Below are positions 4,816-12,817 of a DNA stretch of 14,295 nt, one piece after another; position 1 is the first letter of the stretch; the number at the start of each line of letters is the position of its first letter. Location of the stretch: contig CAMSEM010000026.1 of the NCBI GenBank assembly GCA_947057505.1, positions 1 through 14,295 on the forward strand, written 5' to 3'. Below the pieces are notes generated by a model that saw only the letters and a list, made by a program, of their open reading frames with translations, searched no databases and was not told the origin of the DNA. The stretch is from an uncultured Clostridium sp. (GTDB taxonomy: Bacteria; Bacillota; Clostridia; TANB77; CAG-508). A program made the translations under genes and the position numbers.

Positions 4816-6094
4816 TTACTACATCTCCTTCCTTAAAAAAGTTCTTAATTTTTTGATAAGGTTTCATACCTGTAATAATATAAATATTATCAGTTTCTAA
4901 AGTATCTAATGTTTCAAATATAGTAGCAAAATCATCTTCTACATCATAAATTTTAATTTTATCAGCTGGGGCTCCATCATAAATCATACGATTAGCACAA
5001 TCATAACAAACCGTTTTTGAAAAGCATACATACTGTTCCACATTTGAATCTACCACGCCTTTAAAATTACAGTCAAAAAAGTAAAAAGTATTAGTGTAGG
5101 CTGGTGGAAAGTCCTTTATTTCATATAGTCCCATAAAGACAGCCTTAGGAGTTTTATCTCTTGCAACAGTATCTAAAGCATTTTGTAAAGTTTCAGGGTT
5201 TTCTTGTTTAATACGTAAGTAACGTATATTTTTATTATGATATTGATAAGATTCTCTTCTATCAGCTGGATTAATAAAAGTAGAAAATCCTATTTGAATT
5301 GCCTCATAATCAATTCCAAACTTTTCGCAAATAGCAATACATACAGCATAATTATATAAATAGAATGGATTCATATAAGAAACCGTATATTCATTATCCT
5401 TACATTTAAAAATATGTTTTTCAAAATCTACATTGGTAATAAGAACATTAGGGTTTTCTACACTTTCATAAGCACAGTTAGTGCACTTAAATTTACCAAC
5501 ATTTTCAACATTATAATAATCATAATGAATTTTGTGGTTACACTTAGGGCAAGGAAGGGTAACTGCATAAAAATCATCTTTTTCAAAAGTTTTAGTATTC
5601 TTTTCTAAACTATAATAAACCACGTTGCCAGCTAAATCTTCTAAAGCTCTACTTCTAGGTTCTTCATTATTAACAAAAAGAGTCATATTTTTATTAATGG
5701 TTTGAGCAAACATACGGTAAATAAAATCTGGATCACCATTTCTTTGAACTTGGTCTTTTTGTAAATTACTAATACATAAATTAACAGCAGGTAACACCTG
5801 ATATATCTTTTGCAAGCTACGCTCATCAATCTCTAAAATTAAAAATTCTTTTTTGAACTTACCAAACATAGTAGAATTTTTTATTAAAGTAGTTGCAATA
5901 CCACTCATCATGTTAGCACCTTCTGTATTGGTGGCAACTTCTTTACCAGCAGATTTAACAGTATGAGCTATTAAATTAGTGGTAGTGGACTTGCCATTGG
6001 TACCAGTAACAAAAATAGTTTTATCATAATCAATATTAGAAAAGTATTTTACAAAATCCTTTTGTAGAAAAACTGCCACTTTTCCCGAAATCAT
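4808..6094 (-). CDS. murT: MurT-like Mur ligase (lipid II isoglutaminyl synthase subunit), divergent, N-terminus split off
   Basis: 428 aa in the uninterrupted frame. The Mur-ligase central domain is clear: P-loop VTGTNGKSTTTNLIAHT (GTNGKST at 31-37), TEGANMMSGIATTLI, LEIDERS and SNLQKDQ. A MurT-type zinc ribbon is inserted, with C182-x2-C185 and C204-x2-C207. The C-terminal DUF1727 part is divergent: the usual GRxE-like motif appears as NPADRRESYQY (275-285), and the usual NDNxADGxDxSWIxD stretch reads MGLYEIKDFPPA then FYFFDCNF, keeping only one Asp (D341). Internal ATG 6094 has no ribosome binding site. A proper site and 28 family-like N-terminal codons lie upstream out of frame at 6095-6179, so this annotated start is probably an artefact of a one-base indel; the repaired protein would be 456 aa. 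It shares a promoter with gatD and sits upstream of it. Membrane-side lipid II modification is the family role; activity here is unproven. Confidence 0.85.
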   Translation of the reverse strand: MISGKVAVFLQKDFVKYFSNIDYDKTIFVTGTNGKSTTTNLIAHTVKSAGKEVATNTEGANMMSGIATTLIKNSTMFGKFKKEFLILEIDERSLQKIYQVLPAVNLCISNLQKDQVQRNGDPDFIYRMFAQTINKNMTLFVNNEEPRSRALEDLAGNVVYYSLEKNTKTFEKDDFYAVTLPCPKCNHKIHYDYYNVENVGKFKCTNCAYESVENPNVLITNVDFEKHIFKCKDNEYTVSYMNPFYLYNYAVCIAICEKFGIDYEAIQIGFSTFINPADRRESYQYHNKNIRYLRIKQENPETLQNALDTVARDKTPKAVFMGLYEIKDFPPAYTNTFYFFDCNFKGVVDSNVEQYVCFSKTVCYDCANRMIYDGAPADKIKIYDVEDDFATIFETLDTLETDNIYIITGMKPYQKIKNFFKEGDVVNG

Positions 6095-6179
6095 AGAACC
6101 GTTTTTTCTTTAATAATTTGCCCAATATTAAAACAAATTTTGCCACCCAAAGAGCAAAAATAAATCTTATTTTTTTCAT
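6095..6179 (-). pseudogene. murT: Detached N-terminal coding segment of murT
   Basis: From ATG at 6179 (minus), preceded by GGAGT at 6189-6185 with good spacing, the sequence reads MKKIRFIFALWVAKFVLILG then KLLKKK and leaves the murT frame in an A6 run (T6 at 6102-6107 on the + strand). Removing one A gives KLLKKNGSMISGKVAVF, which matches the usual MurT start (hydrophobic helix, then GGTSLPGKIA-like). Without repair this frame ends at a TAA after about 46 codons. The segment is either the result of a real +1 insertion or a sequencing error. A -1 slip would not restore the frame, so standard programmed -1 frameshifting is unlikely. Confidence 0.8.
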
Positions 6180-6282
6180 ATTCAACTCCAATCTAGTTAC
6201 ATAATAGAACATGCAACTTATATTACTATTATTGTTACCATGTTTTGCCTAAATTAATAACAAATTAAAAAATAACAAATAA

Positions 6283-6310
6283 ATTATAGCATATAACGAA
6301 AATATTACAA
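6283..6310 (-). promoter_or_regulatory. Promoter of murT-gatD
   Basis: On the minus strand an extended -10, TGCTATAAT, occupies 6291-6283. A weak -35 candidate, TTGTAA, lies at 6310-6305 with a 16-base spacer. The leader to the murT start at 6179 is about 95 nt. Confidence 0.6.
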
Positions 6311-6727
6311 TAAGAAGAGAAAAAATATTAGCAGTTTATATATAATTATTTATATGAAAATAATAGTGGAGCAATAAAAGCCCCAAACAATATGAGCCTT
6401 TTATTGTGTCGAAAAATGCCACAATTTGACATACGATTTTTCTTGCAAAATGTAGAAAAGACATATAAAATAAAACCAATATATTCTTAGCCGAAAGGCA
6501 TATAATAAACTTTATTTCAATAAAAAAATTAGAAATAAAAATATTTTGCTCAATACAAAACAATGGTTATTTATTTCAAAAATTTAAGTCTAAATTAATT
6601 TGTAAATCCTAAAAAGCAAATCTGCCAAACTTTTGCAATCAACTATTGAAAATATAATGAAATGTATCTAACATATGAAATACCTTTTGTCTAACAATAT
6701 AAAATTTATTAAACAGGGAGGGATTCA
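6311..6727. other. AT-rich divergent intergenic region
   Basis: There is no credible gene on either strand. It holds one 9-bp inverted repeat, CAATAAAAG (6372-6380) / CTTTTATTG (6398-6406), with a 17-base loop and no T-run. It also holds a -10-like TATAAT at 6653-6658 with only a weak -35 (TTTTGC at 6631-6636, 16-base spacer), which may drive the nuclease gene. The strong ribosome binding site GGGAGGG (6716-6722) precedes ATG 6728. I see nothing else I can support. Confidence 0.5.
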
Positions 6728-7750
6728 ATGGAGCAAGAATCAAAAACAGAGCAATTGGAATTAGAAAACCAAAAACAAGAAAGAAAAATTCTATCACCAA
6801 AACTAGATGTTGTTTTTCAAGCAATCTTTGGTGAAACAGGAAGTGAAAAAATAACAGCAAGATTTTTACAATCTATTTTACAAAGAGAAATTAACGAAGT
6901 AGATTTAAGCAGAAATGTTATTTTAAGAAGAGAACAAGTAGATGATAAACTTGGAATTTTAGATGTAATGGCTAAAATTAATGGAAAAGAAAATTGTAAT
7001 ATAGAAATACAACTAGTAGATAAGGGAAATATAGTAGAAAGAATACTATATTATTGGGCAAGAGTATATGCAAAAGAATTAAAAAAAGGGCAAGATTATG
7101 AAGAGCTACAAAAAACAATAGGAATCTTAATAGCAAACTTTGAAATACAAGGACTAGAAGAATTAGGATATCATACGAATTGGAAAATAATAGAAGAAAA
7201 AGAGCGAAAAATAGTCTTGACAGATAAGCTAGAAATACATATACTAATGTTACCAAAGGTAGCAGAAAAGAATGAAAATCAAGAAGAATTAATCGACTGG
7301 CTAACCTTTTTGGAAAATCCAAATTCAGAAAGGGTGCAAGAAAAAATGAAAGAAAATGAAGAGTTAAAAAAAGCAGTTGAAAAGGTAAATACAATAAGCG
7401 ACGATGAGTATATGCAAAGAATAGCAGAGCTAAGAAAAAAAGCAATATTAGATGACAATACATTCAAAAGACATATGCGAGAAGCAAAAGAAGAATTAAA
7501 AGAAACAAAAGAGGAATTAAAAATTCAAAAACGAGAGCTGGAAGGTACTAAGGAAGAACTGGAAGGTACTAAGGAAGAACTAGAAGGTACTAAGGAAGAA
7601 CTAGAAGGTACCAAAGAAGAATTACAAGTTCAAAAAGAAAAAATGAAAACTGAAAAGTTAGAAATGGCTAAAAAACTATTAAAAAGTGGAGTGGCAATAG
7701 AGCTTATTATAAATACCACAGGACTTACCAAAGAAGAAATTATGAACTAA
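6728..7750 (+). CDS. Rpn family recombination-promoting nuclease / PD-(D/E)XK nuclease family transposase-like protein
   Basis: 340 aa. The N-terminal half fits the PDDEXK_2 (Rpn/YhgA-like) family: LSPKLDVVFQAIFGE at about 22-36, the catalytic core GILDVMAKI with D79 and NIEIQ with E93-x-Q95, then the conserved ERILYYWARVYAKEL helix. The E-x-Q variant of E-x-K is common in this family. The middle becomes a long charged coiled coil that includes four exact heptads EGTKEEL (272-299). The C-terminal tail MAKKLLKSGVAIELIINTTG then LTKEEIMN is the helix-turn-helix-like ending seen in many members. These proteins cut DNA and can raise recombination; they are often multi-copy and are named transposases although flanking ends are usually absent, as here. 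It stands alone with its own ribosome binding site and terminator. Confidence 0.87.
   Translation: MEQESKTEQLELENQKQERKILSPKLDVVFQAIFGETGSEKITARFLQSILQREINEVDLSRNVILRREQVDDKLGILDVMAKINGKENCNIEIQLVDKGNIVERILYYWARVYAKELKKGQDYEELQKTIGILIANFEIQGLEELGYHTNWKIIEEKERKIVLTDKLEIHILMLPKVAEKNENQEELIDWLTFLENPNSERVQEKMKENEELKKAVEKVNTISDDEYMQRIAELRKKAILDDNTFKRHMREAKEELKETKEELKIQKRELEGTKEELEGTKEELEGTKEELEGTKEELQVQKEKMKTEKLEMAKKLLKSGVAIELIINTTGLTKEEIMN
7541..7624 (+). repeat. Four 21-bp in-frame tandem repeats encoding EGTKEEL heptads
   Basis: Units at 7541-7561, 7562-7582, 7583-7603 and 7604-7624. The first three differ only at the last base (G/A), and the fourth has three further silent changes. Each unit encodes Glu-Gly-Thr-Lys-Glu-Glu-Leu, one coiled-coil heptad. 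Near identity at DNA level points to recent slippage expansion, so copy number may vary between strains without breaking the frame. Confidence 0.92.
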
Positions 7751-7845
7751 AATCGTAGGAAACAGGAAAGAACATAGAATACAAATAGATAAAATAGTAA
7801 GAAAAAGACTGAAGAAGCAATGATAACAAAAATTAAAAAATAAAA

Positions 7846-7884
7846 ATGTTTTGAATTTAGAAAATAAGTTCAAAACGTTTTTTT
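7846..7884 (+). terminator. Terminator after the Rpn-like gene
   Basis: ATGTTTTGAATTTA (7846-7859) pairs with TAAGTTCAAAACGT (7865-7878) in a stem with G-T wobbles, followed by a run of T to 7884. It separates the nuclease gene from the ctsR promoter. Confidence 0.82.
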
Positions 7885-7975
7885 ATCAATTTGTCAAGAA
7901 ACATAAATTGCATAGAAAAAATTTACTATATTAAAAATAATCAACAAAATTCACAAAATATTCACAAACATCATA

Positions 7976-8003
7976 TTGACAAAAAGAAAAAAGAGGGTAT
8001 AAT
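7976..8003 (+). promoter_or_regulatory. Sigma-A promoter of the ctsR-mcsA-mcsB-clpC operon
   Basis: TTGACA (7976-7981) and TATAAT (7998-8003) are both consensus, with a 16-base spacer. The CtsR operator begins 9 bases downstream, over the expected start point. Confidence 0.88.
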
Positions 8004-8012
8004 AATATTATA

Positions 8013-8029
8013 GGTCAAAGAAAGTCAAA
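8013..8029 (+). promoter_or_regulatory. CtsR operator
   Basis: GGTCAAAGAAAGTCAAA matches the CtsR heptad direct-repeat consensus RGTCAAA-NAN-RGTCAAA at every position. Lying just after the -10 box, it would block transcription at low temperature and be released when McsB or heat inactivates CtsR. This makes the operon autoregulated. Confidence 0.93.
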
Positions 8030-8104
8030 GTCTAAAATGAAATGTTACCAAAAGAAAAAAATAATAGATAAACAGCAAATCATAATGATAGGAAGTGATA
8101 GTAA

Positions 8105-8554
8105 ATGCGAATGTCAGATGTTATAGAAGAATTTATCAAAGAAATGTTTTCAGAACAAGAAGACTTTATTGAAATACAAAGAAACGATTTAGCCCAGCAT
8201 TTTAACTGTGTGCCATCACAAATTAACTATGTAATTTCTACTAGATTTAATCCATCACAAGGATATTATGTAGAAAGTAAACGTGGTGGTGGAGGGCATA
8301 TCAAAATAAAAAAAATTAATATTACCAAAAGCAATTACTTAATGCATGCTATTAACAGTGTAGGCAGTAAAATAACATCACAAGAAGTAGACATTTTTAT
8401 TAGCAATTTCTTATCAGAAGAAATTATATCTAAAACAGAAGCAAAACTGTTAAAAGTAGCAACAAGTGATAATGTACTAGCAGTACCACAAGAATATAAA
8501 GATAGTTTAAGAGCAAACATATTTAAAAATATGCTAATTAACTTAGTAGAATAA
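8105..8554 (+). CDS. ctsR: Transcriptional repressor of class III heat-shock genes CtsR
   Basis: 149 aa, normal length. The winged-helix DNA-binding domain is clear: DVIEEFIKEMF, then LAQHFNCVPSQINYVISTRF and the wing GYYVESKRGGGGHIKI with the glycine-rich thermosensing tip. The C-terminal dimer/McsB-contact domain ends LRANIFKNMLINLVE. GGAAGTG at 8091-8097 sits 7 bases before ATG 8105; a second ATG at 8111 is possible. First gene of the operon and repressor of its own promoter through the operator at 8013-8029. The start MRMSDVIEEF is slightly shorter than in Bacillus. Confidence 0.97.
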   Translation: MRMSDVIEEFIKEMFSEQEDFIEIQRNDLAQHFNCVPSQINYVISTRFNPSQGYYVESKRGGGGHIKIKKINITKSNYLMHAINSVGSKITSQEVDIFISNFLSEEIISKTEAKLLKVATSDNVLAVPQEYKDSLRANIFKNMLINLVE

Positions 8555-8656
8555 AAATAATCATAATTGGGTTTGGCTATAAACAATAGTAATAAAACTA
8601 TTCTAATATTAAAATACAATAACAAATTAACATCAATTTAAAGGAGGTAAATTTTT

Positions 8657-9241
8657 ATGTTATGTCAAAACTGTGGAAAAAATGAGGTAAACTTTAAATA
8701 TACACAAATTATCAATGGAGTAAAAAAACAAATGGCTCTATGTGATAAATGTGCAAAAGAATTAGGAATAGAAAGCTTAGACTTTAATATGCCAATTAAC
8801 TTTTCTAGCTTTTTTGGAGATTTTTTAGGAGAAATGGAAGAGACCAGTTTCTTACCAACTTTTGCAAAAACAAAAACATTGCAATGCGATCATTGCAATA
8901 TGACTTATGAAGAATTTGTAAGCAGTGGAAAATTTGGTTGTAAACATTGTTATGATGTATTTTCTAATGGCTTAGATAAAGTACTAAAAAATATACATGG
9001 TTCCAATAGTCATGCAGGAAGAAATAGTAGTAGAATGCAAGAACTAAGTCAAACAAAAGCTCCCAACATTACTAAAAAAACTACAAATACAAATCATGAA
9101 ATAGTACAAAATGAAAAGAAAAATAATACCAAAGAAGAAAAAGTAAAACAATTAAATATAGAGCTAAAACAAGCAATAAAAGAAGAACGCTATGAAGATG
9201 CAGCAAAATTAAGAGATGAAATTAAAAAAATGTCACTTTAG
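8657..9241 (+). CDS. mcsA: McsA, zinc-finger activator of the McsB arginine kinase
   Basis: 194 aa. Several CxxC zinc-binding pairs are visible: C3/C6, C29/C32, C77/C80 and C95/C98. The C-terminal UVR motif VKQLNIELKQAIKEERYEDA then AKLRDEIKKM lies at about 163-192 and is also present in ClpC and UvrB. McsA binds and activates McsB and links it to ClpC. The linker between finger and UVR region (about 115-160) is Asn/Lys/Thr-rich and probably flexible. The ribosome binding site AAAGGAGGT is close to consensus. About 100 bases separate it from ctsR with no visible terminator. A hairpin covers its stop codon (see 9233-9293). Confidence 0.95.
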   Translation: MLCQNCGKNEVNFKYTQIINGVKKQMALCDKCAKELGIESLDFNMPINFSSFFGDFLGEMEETSFLPTFAKTKTLQCDHCNMTYEEFVSSGKFGCKHCYDVFSNGLDKVLKNIHGSNSHAGRNSSRMQELSQTKAPNITKKTTNTNHEIVQNEKKNNTKEEKVKQLNIELKQAIKEERYEDAAKLRDEIKKMSL

Positions 9242-9293
9242 GGGAAATTTATTTGAGATATTTTGGTCACAAATAAGTACGTGCCTAAAGTGA
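9233..9293 (+). other. Two-tier hairpin across the mcsA stop and mcsA-mcsB junction
   Basis: TCACTTTAGG (9233-9242), which includes the mcsA stop codon, is perfectly complementary to CCTAAAGTGA (9284-9293), which ends directly before the mcsB ribosome binding site. Inside it TTATTTG (9249-9255) pairs with CAAATAA (9270-9276). No T-run follows, so it is not a terminator. It could be an mRNA processing or stabilising element or tune McsA:McsB translation. Confidence 0.6.
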
Positions 9294-9311
9294 AAAAGGA
9301 GGTAAAAAATA

Positions 9312-10325
9312 ATGAATTGGTATTTACAAAGTGGAAAAGATTCAGATGTAGTAATAAGCTCACGTGTAAGGCTTGCAAGAAATATAGAAGAGTATCCATT
9401 TATGACAAAACTTACATCTAAGCAGGCCGAAGAAATATTACAAAAAATAAAAGAAATTACACCTAGTATTGGATATGGGCTTACCTTTATTAATTTAAAT
9501 GATATAGATAATATTACAAAGTTAAGTTTAGTGGAAAAACATATTATTAGCCCAGAATTTGCAGTTAACAAAGATAAGATTAGTGCTATTTTAATGAATG
9601 AAGAAGAAAATATTTGCATCATGATAAATGAAGAAGACCATATTCGTATGCAAGTATTTAGCTCTGGACTAGATTTAGAAAATTTAAAAAATTTAGCAGT
9701 AGAAATAGATGAAAAGTTAGATAGTATGCTAAAACTTGCAGTTCATGAAAAGTATGGTTATTTAACAGCTTGTCCAACCAATGTTGGAACAGGAATGCGT
9801 GCTTCTGTTATGGTGCATTTGCCAGCTTTAACCATGACAGGCAATATTGGAAAAATTTTGAATATTGTAAATAGTTTTGGAATGAACATTCGAGGAATTT
9901 ATGGAGAGGGCACACAAAGCCAAGGCGACATTTATCAAATTTCTAATAATCAAACATTAGGTTTAACAGAAGAAGATATTATCAAAAATATTAATACCAT
10001 TACCCAAAAGGTCATAGAGCAAGAAAGAATGGCAAGAAAATATTTAGCTAAAAAATCTATTGATTTAGAAGATATTGTTTACCGTGCTTATGGAACACTT
10101 TATTATGCCAAAAAACTTTCTTTAGAAGAATGTCAAAAGTTGCTTTCCTATGTAAAACTAGGAACAGATTTAGGTATTATGCAAGAGGTAAATGATAGTA
10201 AAGTTACAAAGTTATATTTATATGCTAATCCAGCTAACTTACAAAAATATGTAGGAAAGCAACTAGACGGTTATGAACGAGAAATAAAAAGACCAGAGGT
10301 TCTAAGAAAAATTATTAATTCATAA
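9312..10325 (+). CDS. mcsB: Protein arginine kinase McsB
   Basis: 337 aa. It is an ATP:guanido phosphotransferase that phosphorylates arginine residues on damaged proteins and on CtsR, marking them for ClpCP. Visible motifs: DVVISSRVRLARNI at 12-25 (nucleotide-binding arginines), NEEDHIRMQ at 106-114 (catalytic acidic loop) and CPTNVGTGMRASVMVHLPAL at 154-173 (reactive Cys and ATP-binding Arg). The C-terminal part includes EDIVYRAYGTLYYAKKLS. AAAGGAGGT at 9295-9303 gives strong initiation. It lies between mcsA and clpC, in the standard Firmicutes order. Confidence 0.97.
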   Translation: MNWYLQSGKDSDVVISSRVRLARNIEEYPFMTKLTSKQAEEILQKIKEITPSIGYGLTFINLNDIDNITKLSLVEKHIISPEFAVNKDKISAILMNEEENICIMINEEDHIRMQVFSSGLDLENLKNLAVEIDEKLDSMLKLAVHEKYGYLTACPTNVGTGMRASVMVHLPALTMTGNIGKILNIVNSFGMNIRGIYGEGTQSQGDIYQISNNQTLGLTEEDIIKNINTITQKVIEQERMARKYLAKKSIDLEDIVYRAYGTLYYAKKLSLEECQKLLSYVKLGTDLGIMQEVNDSKVTKLYLYANPANLQKYVGKQLDGYEREIKRPEVLRKIINS

Positions 10326-10366
10326 GTGGAGAGTTTATCATAAAAAATGAAAGGAGCAGAGTAGAA

Positions 10367-12817
10367 ATGATGTATAAATTTACAAAACGTGCAGAACAAG
10401 CATTAGAACTTGCAAGTAAGCTTGCAAGTGAGTTTGGACACAATTATATTGGAACAGAACATATTTTATATGGTTTAACAAAAGAAGGAACTGGTGTTGC
10501 AAGTCAAGTACTTTTAGGGCAAGAAATTACACCAGAAAAAATAGAAGAAGAGATTGAAACTTTAATAGGAAAAGGGGAAGTAATTGAAGATGAATCTGCC
10601 ATTGGTTTTACACCAAGAAGTAAAAGAGTAATTGAAAATGCTTTTATAGAAGCAAGAAAATTAAGCTCAGAATTTATTGGAACAGAGCACTTACTAATTG
10701 GTATTATGCGTGAAGGTGATAGTGTAGCAGTTAGAATTATGATGGATTTAAAAGTAAATCCACAAAAATTGTATAATGAAATTATGAAAGTAATAAATGA
10801 AGATGAAAATGCAGGTATGGTTGAAAAAAAGGCAAATAACAAAACCAAAGGAAGCTATAACCAAACTACTACATTAAACCAATTTGGAACAGATTTAACT
10901 AAAAAAGCAAGGGAAGGAAAATTAGACCCAGTAATAGGAAGAAAAGATGAAATAGAAAGAGTGATTCAAATTTTATCGAGAAGAACAAAAAACAATCCAT
11001 GTTTAATAGGTGAACCTGGTGTTGGTAAAACAGCAGTTGCAGAAGGATTAGCAGAAAAAATAATAGCTGATGATGTACCACAAATGTTAAAAAATAAAAG
11101 AGTGGTAAGCCTAGACATTGCAAGCATGGTAGCTGGTGCTAAATACAGAGGAGACTTTGAAGAAAGAATAAAAAAATGCTTAGAAGAAGTAAAAAAAGCA
11201 AAAGATGTTATTTTATTTATAGATGAAGTTCATACGATTGTAGGAGCAGGTTCTGCAGAAGGAGCAGTAGATGCAGCTAATATTTTAAAACCACTTTTAG
11301 CAAGAGGAGAGGTTCAAGTAATAGGTGCTACAACGCTAAATGAATATCGTAAATACATTGAAAAAGATAGTGCGTTAGAAAGACGTTTTAGCCCGGTAAC
11401 AGTAGGAGAACCAAGCCTAGAGGAAACAACGCATATTTTAAAAGGTATTCGAGATAAATATGAGGCACATCATAATGTAAAAATTGCAGATGAAGCAATT
11501 AAAGCTGCCATAGAGCTTTCTATAAGATACATTAATGATAGATTTTTACCAGATAAAGCAATAGACTTAGTAGATGAGGCAGCATCTAGGGTAAAAATGA
11601 GAACTTATACACAACCAGATTCTCTAAAAAAATTAGAAGAAAAAATTAGTAGTTTAGATAAAGAAAAAGAAGAAGCTATTCGTGCGCAAGACTTTGAAAA
11701 AGCAGCAAGTCTTCGAGATAAAGAAAATGAGGCAAAAGAAAAACTACAAAAAGAAAGAGAAAAATGGGAAAATAAAAATACCAAAAGTGTGACTGTTTTA
11801 ACTGAGGAAGATATTGCAGAAGTAGTTGCAAGTTGGACAGGCATTCCAGTAAAAAAATTAACACAAAGTGAAAACGAAAAGTTAAAGAACTTAGAATCAA
11901 CATTGCATCAAAGGGTAATTGGTCAAAATGAAGCGGTAGAAGCGGTAAGCAAAGCCATTAGAAGAGGTAGAGTAGGTTTAAAAGACCCAAACCGCCCAAT
12001 TGGTTCTTTCCTATTTTTAGGACCAACAGGCGTTGGAAAAACAGAGCTTTCTAAAGCACTAGCAGAAAGCCTATTTGGAAATGAAGATGCTATGATTCGT
12101 GTAGATATGTCTGAATATATGGAATCACACTCAGTTGCAAAACTAATTGGTTCTCCTCCAGGATATGTAGGTTTTGATGAAGGCGGACAACTTACAGAAA
12201 AAATTAGAAGAAAGCCATATTCTGTTATTTTATTTGATGAAATAGAAAAAGCACACCCAGATGTTATGAATATGTTACTTCAAATTTTAGATGATGGACG
12301 TTTAACAGATAGCCAAGGAAGAACGGTAAACTTTAAAAACACTGTTATTATTATGACATCTAACATTGGGGCTAGAATGATTACAGATAAAAAGAACTTA
12401 GGATTTACAGTTGCAAGTGACAAAAAAGAAGAAGCTCAAAAAGAGTATGAAGCTATCAAAAAAGATGTAATGAGCGAATTAAAAAGAGAGTTCAAACCAG
12501 AGTTTATTAACCGTGTTGATGAAATTATTGTATTCCATAAATTAACCGAAGAAGATGTAAAACAAATTATAGATATTATGCTAAAACAAGTAATTAAAAG
12601 ACTAGAGAAGCACGAAATTCAAATAGAGTTAGATGATAGTGTAAAAGAGCTAATAGCAAGTAAAGGAATAGATACAAACTTTGGAGCAAGACCTCTAAAA
12701 AGAGCAATACAAAACATATTAGAAGATAAAATTGCAGAAGAAATACTAGATGGGAATATTAAGCCAAAGAAGAAGGCAAAGCTAGCAGTAGAAGAGGAAA
12801 AAGTAGTAATCAAATAA
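10367..12817 (+). CDS. clpC: ATP-dependent Clp protease ATP-binding subunit ClpC
   Basis: 816 aa, near the Bacillus length. The N-terminal Clp repeats span about 1-145 (FGHNYIGTEHILYGL and the second repeat SSEFIGTEHLLIGIMREGD). AAA-1 has Walker A GEPGVGKT at 215-222 and Walker B VILFIDEVH. A UVR/M-domain follows (EEAIRAQDFEKAASLRDKEN) and binds McsA/MecA-type adaptors. AAA-2 has GPTGVGKTELSKALA, Walker B VILFDEIEKAH and NIGAR, then the D2-small domain with NFGARPLKRAIQ. It unfolds phosphoarginine-tagged or adaptor-delivered proteins and feeds them to ClpP. GGAG at 10353-10356 precedes ATG 10367 by 10 bases, and ATG 10370 could also serve. Last gene of the CtsR operon; its stop codon lies in the terminator palindrome. 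Confidence 0.98.
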   Translation: MMYKFTKRAEQALELASKLASEFGHNYIGTEHILYGLTKEGTGVASQVLLGQEITPEKIEEEIETLIGKGEVIEDESAIGFTPRSKRVIENAFIEARKLSSEFIGTEHLLIGIMREGDSVAVRIMMDLKVNPQKLYNEIMKVINEDENAGMVEKKANNKTKGSYNQTTTLNQFGTDLTKKAREGKLDPVIGRKDEIERVIQILSRRTKNNPCLIGEPGVGKTAVAEGLAEKIIADDVPQMLKNKRVVSLDIASMVAGAKYRGDFEERIKKCLEEVKKAKDVILFIDEVHTIVGAGSAEGAVDAANILKPLLARGEVQVIGATTLNEYRKYIEKDSALERRFSPVTVGEPSLEETTHILKGIRDKYEAHHNVKIADEAIKAAIELSIRYINDRFLPDKAIDLVDEAASRVKMRTYTQPDSLKKLEEKISSLDKEKEEAIRAQDFEKAASLRDKENEAKEKLQKEREKWENKNTKSVTVLTEEDIAEVVASWTGIPVKKLTQSENEKLKNLESTLHQRVIGQNEAVEAVSKAIRRGRVGLKDPNRPIGSFLFLGPTGVGKTELSKALAESLFGNEDAMIRVDMSEYMESHSVAKLIGSPPGYVGFDEGGQLTEKIRRKPYSVILFDEIEKAHPDVMNMLLQILDDGRLTDSQGRTVNFKNTVIIMTSNIGARMITDKKNLGFTVASDKKEEAQKEYEAIKKDVMSELKREFKPEFINRVDEIIVFHKLTEEDVKQIIDIMLKQVIKRLEKHEIQIELDDSVKELIASKGIDTNFGARPLKRAIQNILEDKIAEEILDGNIKPKKKAKLAVEEEKVVIK

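Noticed and set aside
6095..6179. Programmed -1 ribosomal frameshift in murT
   Set aside because: The A6 run would need +1 (or -2) to enter the long frame, and no stimulatory structure is evident; an indel explains it better.
6407..6414. TGTCGAAA resembling a Spo0A box
   Set aside because: A short motif expected several times by chance in 14 kb, and it stands alone with no aligned promoter.
6426..6431. TTGACA in the murT-nuclease intergenic region as a -35 box
   Set aside because: No -10 box lies at 15-19 bases; the next TATAAA is 32 bases away.
6336..6563. 75-codon minus-strand open frame in the same intergenic region
   Set aside because: No ribosome binding site; hydrophobic low-complexity content typical of AT-rich non-coding DNA.
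6978..7463. 161-codon minus-strand open frame opposite the Rpn-like gene
   Set aside because: A Leu/Phe-rich shadow of the A-rich coding strand of the real gene.
6728..7750. Insertion sequence around the transposase-like Rpn gene
   Set aside because: No terminal inverted repeats or target duplication are visible, and Rpn/PDDEXK_2 proteins commonly stand alone.
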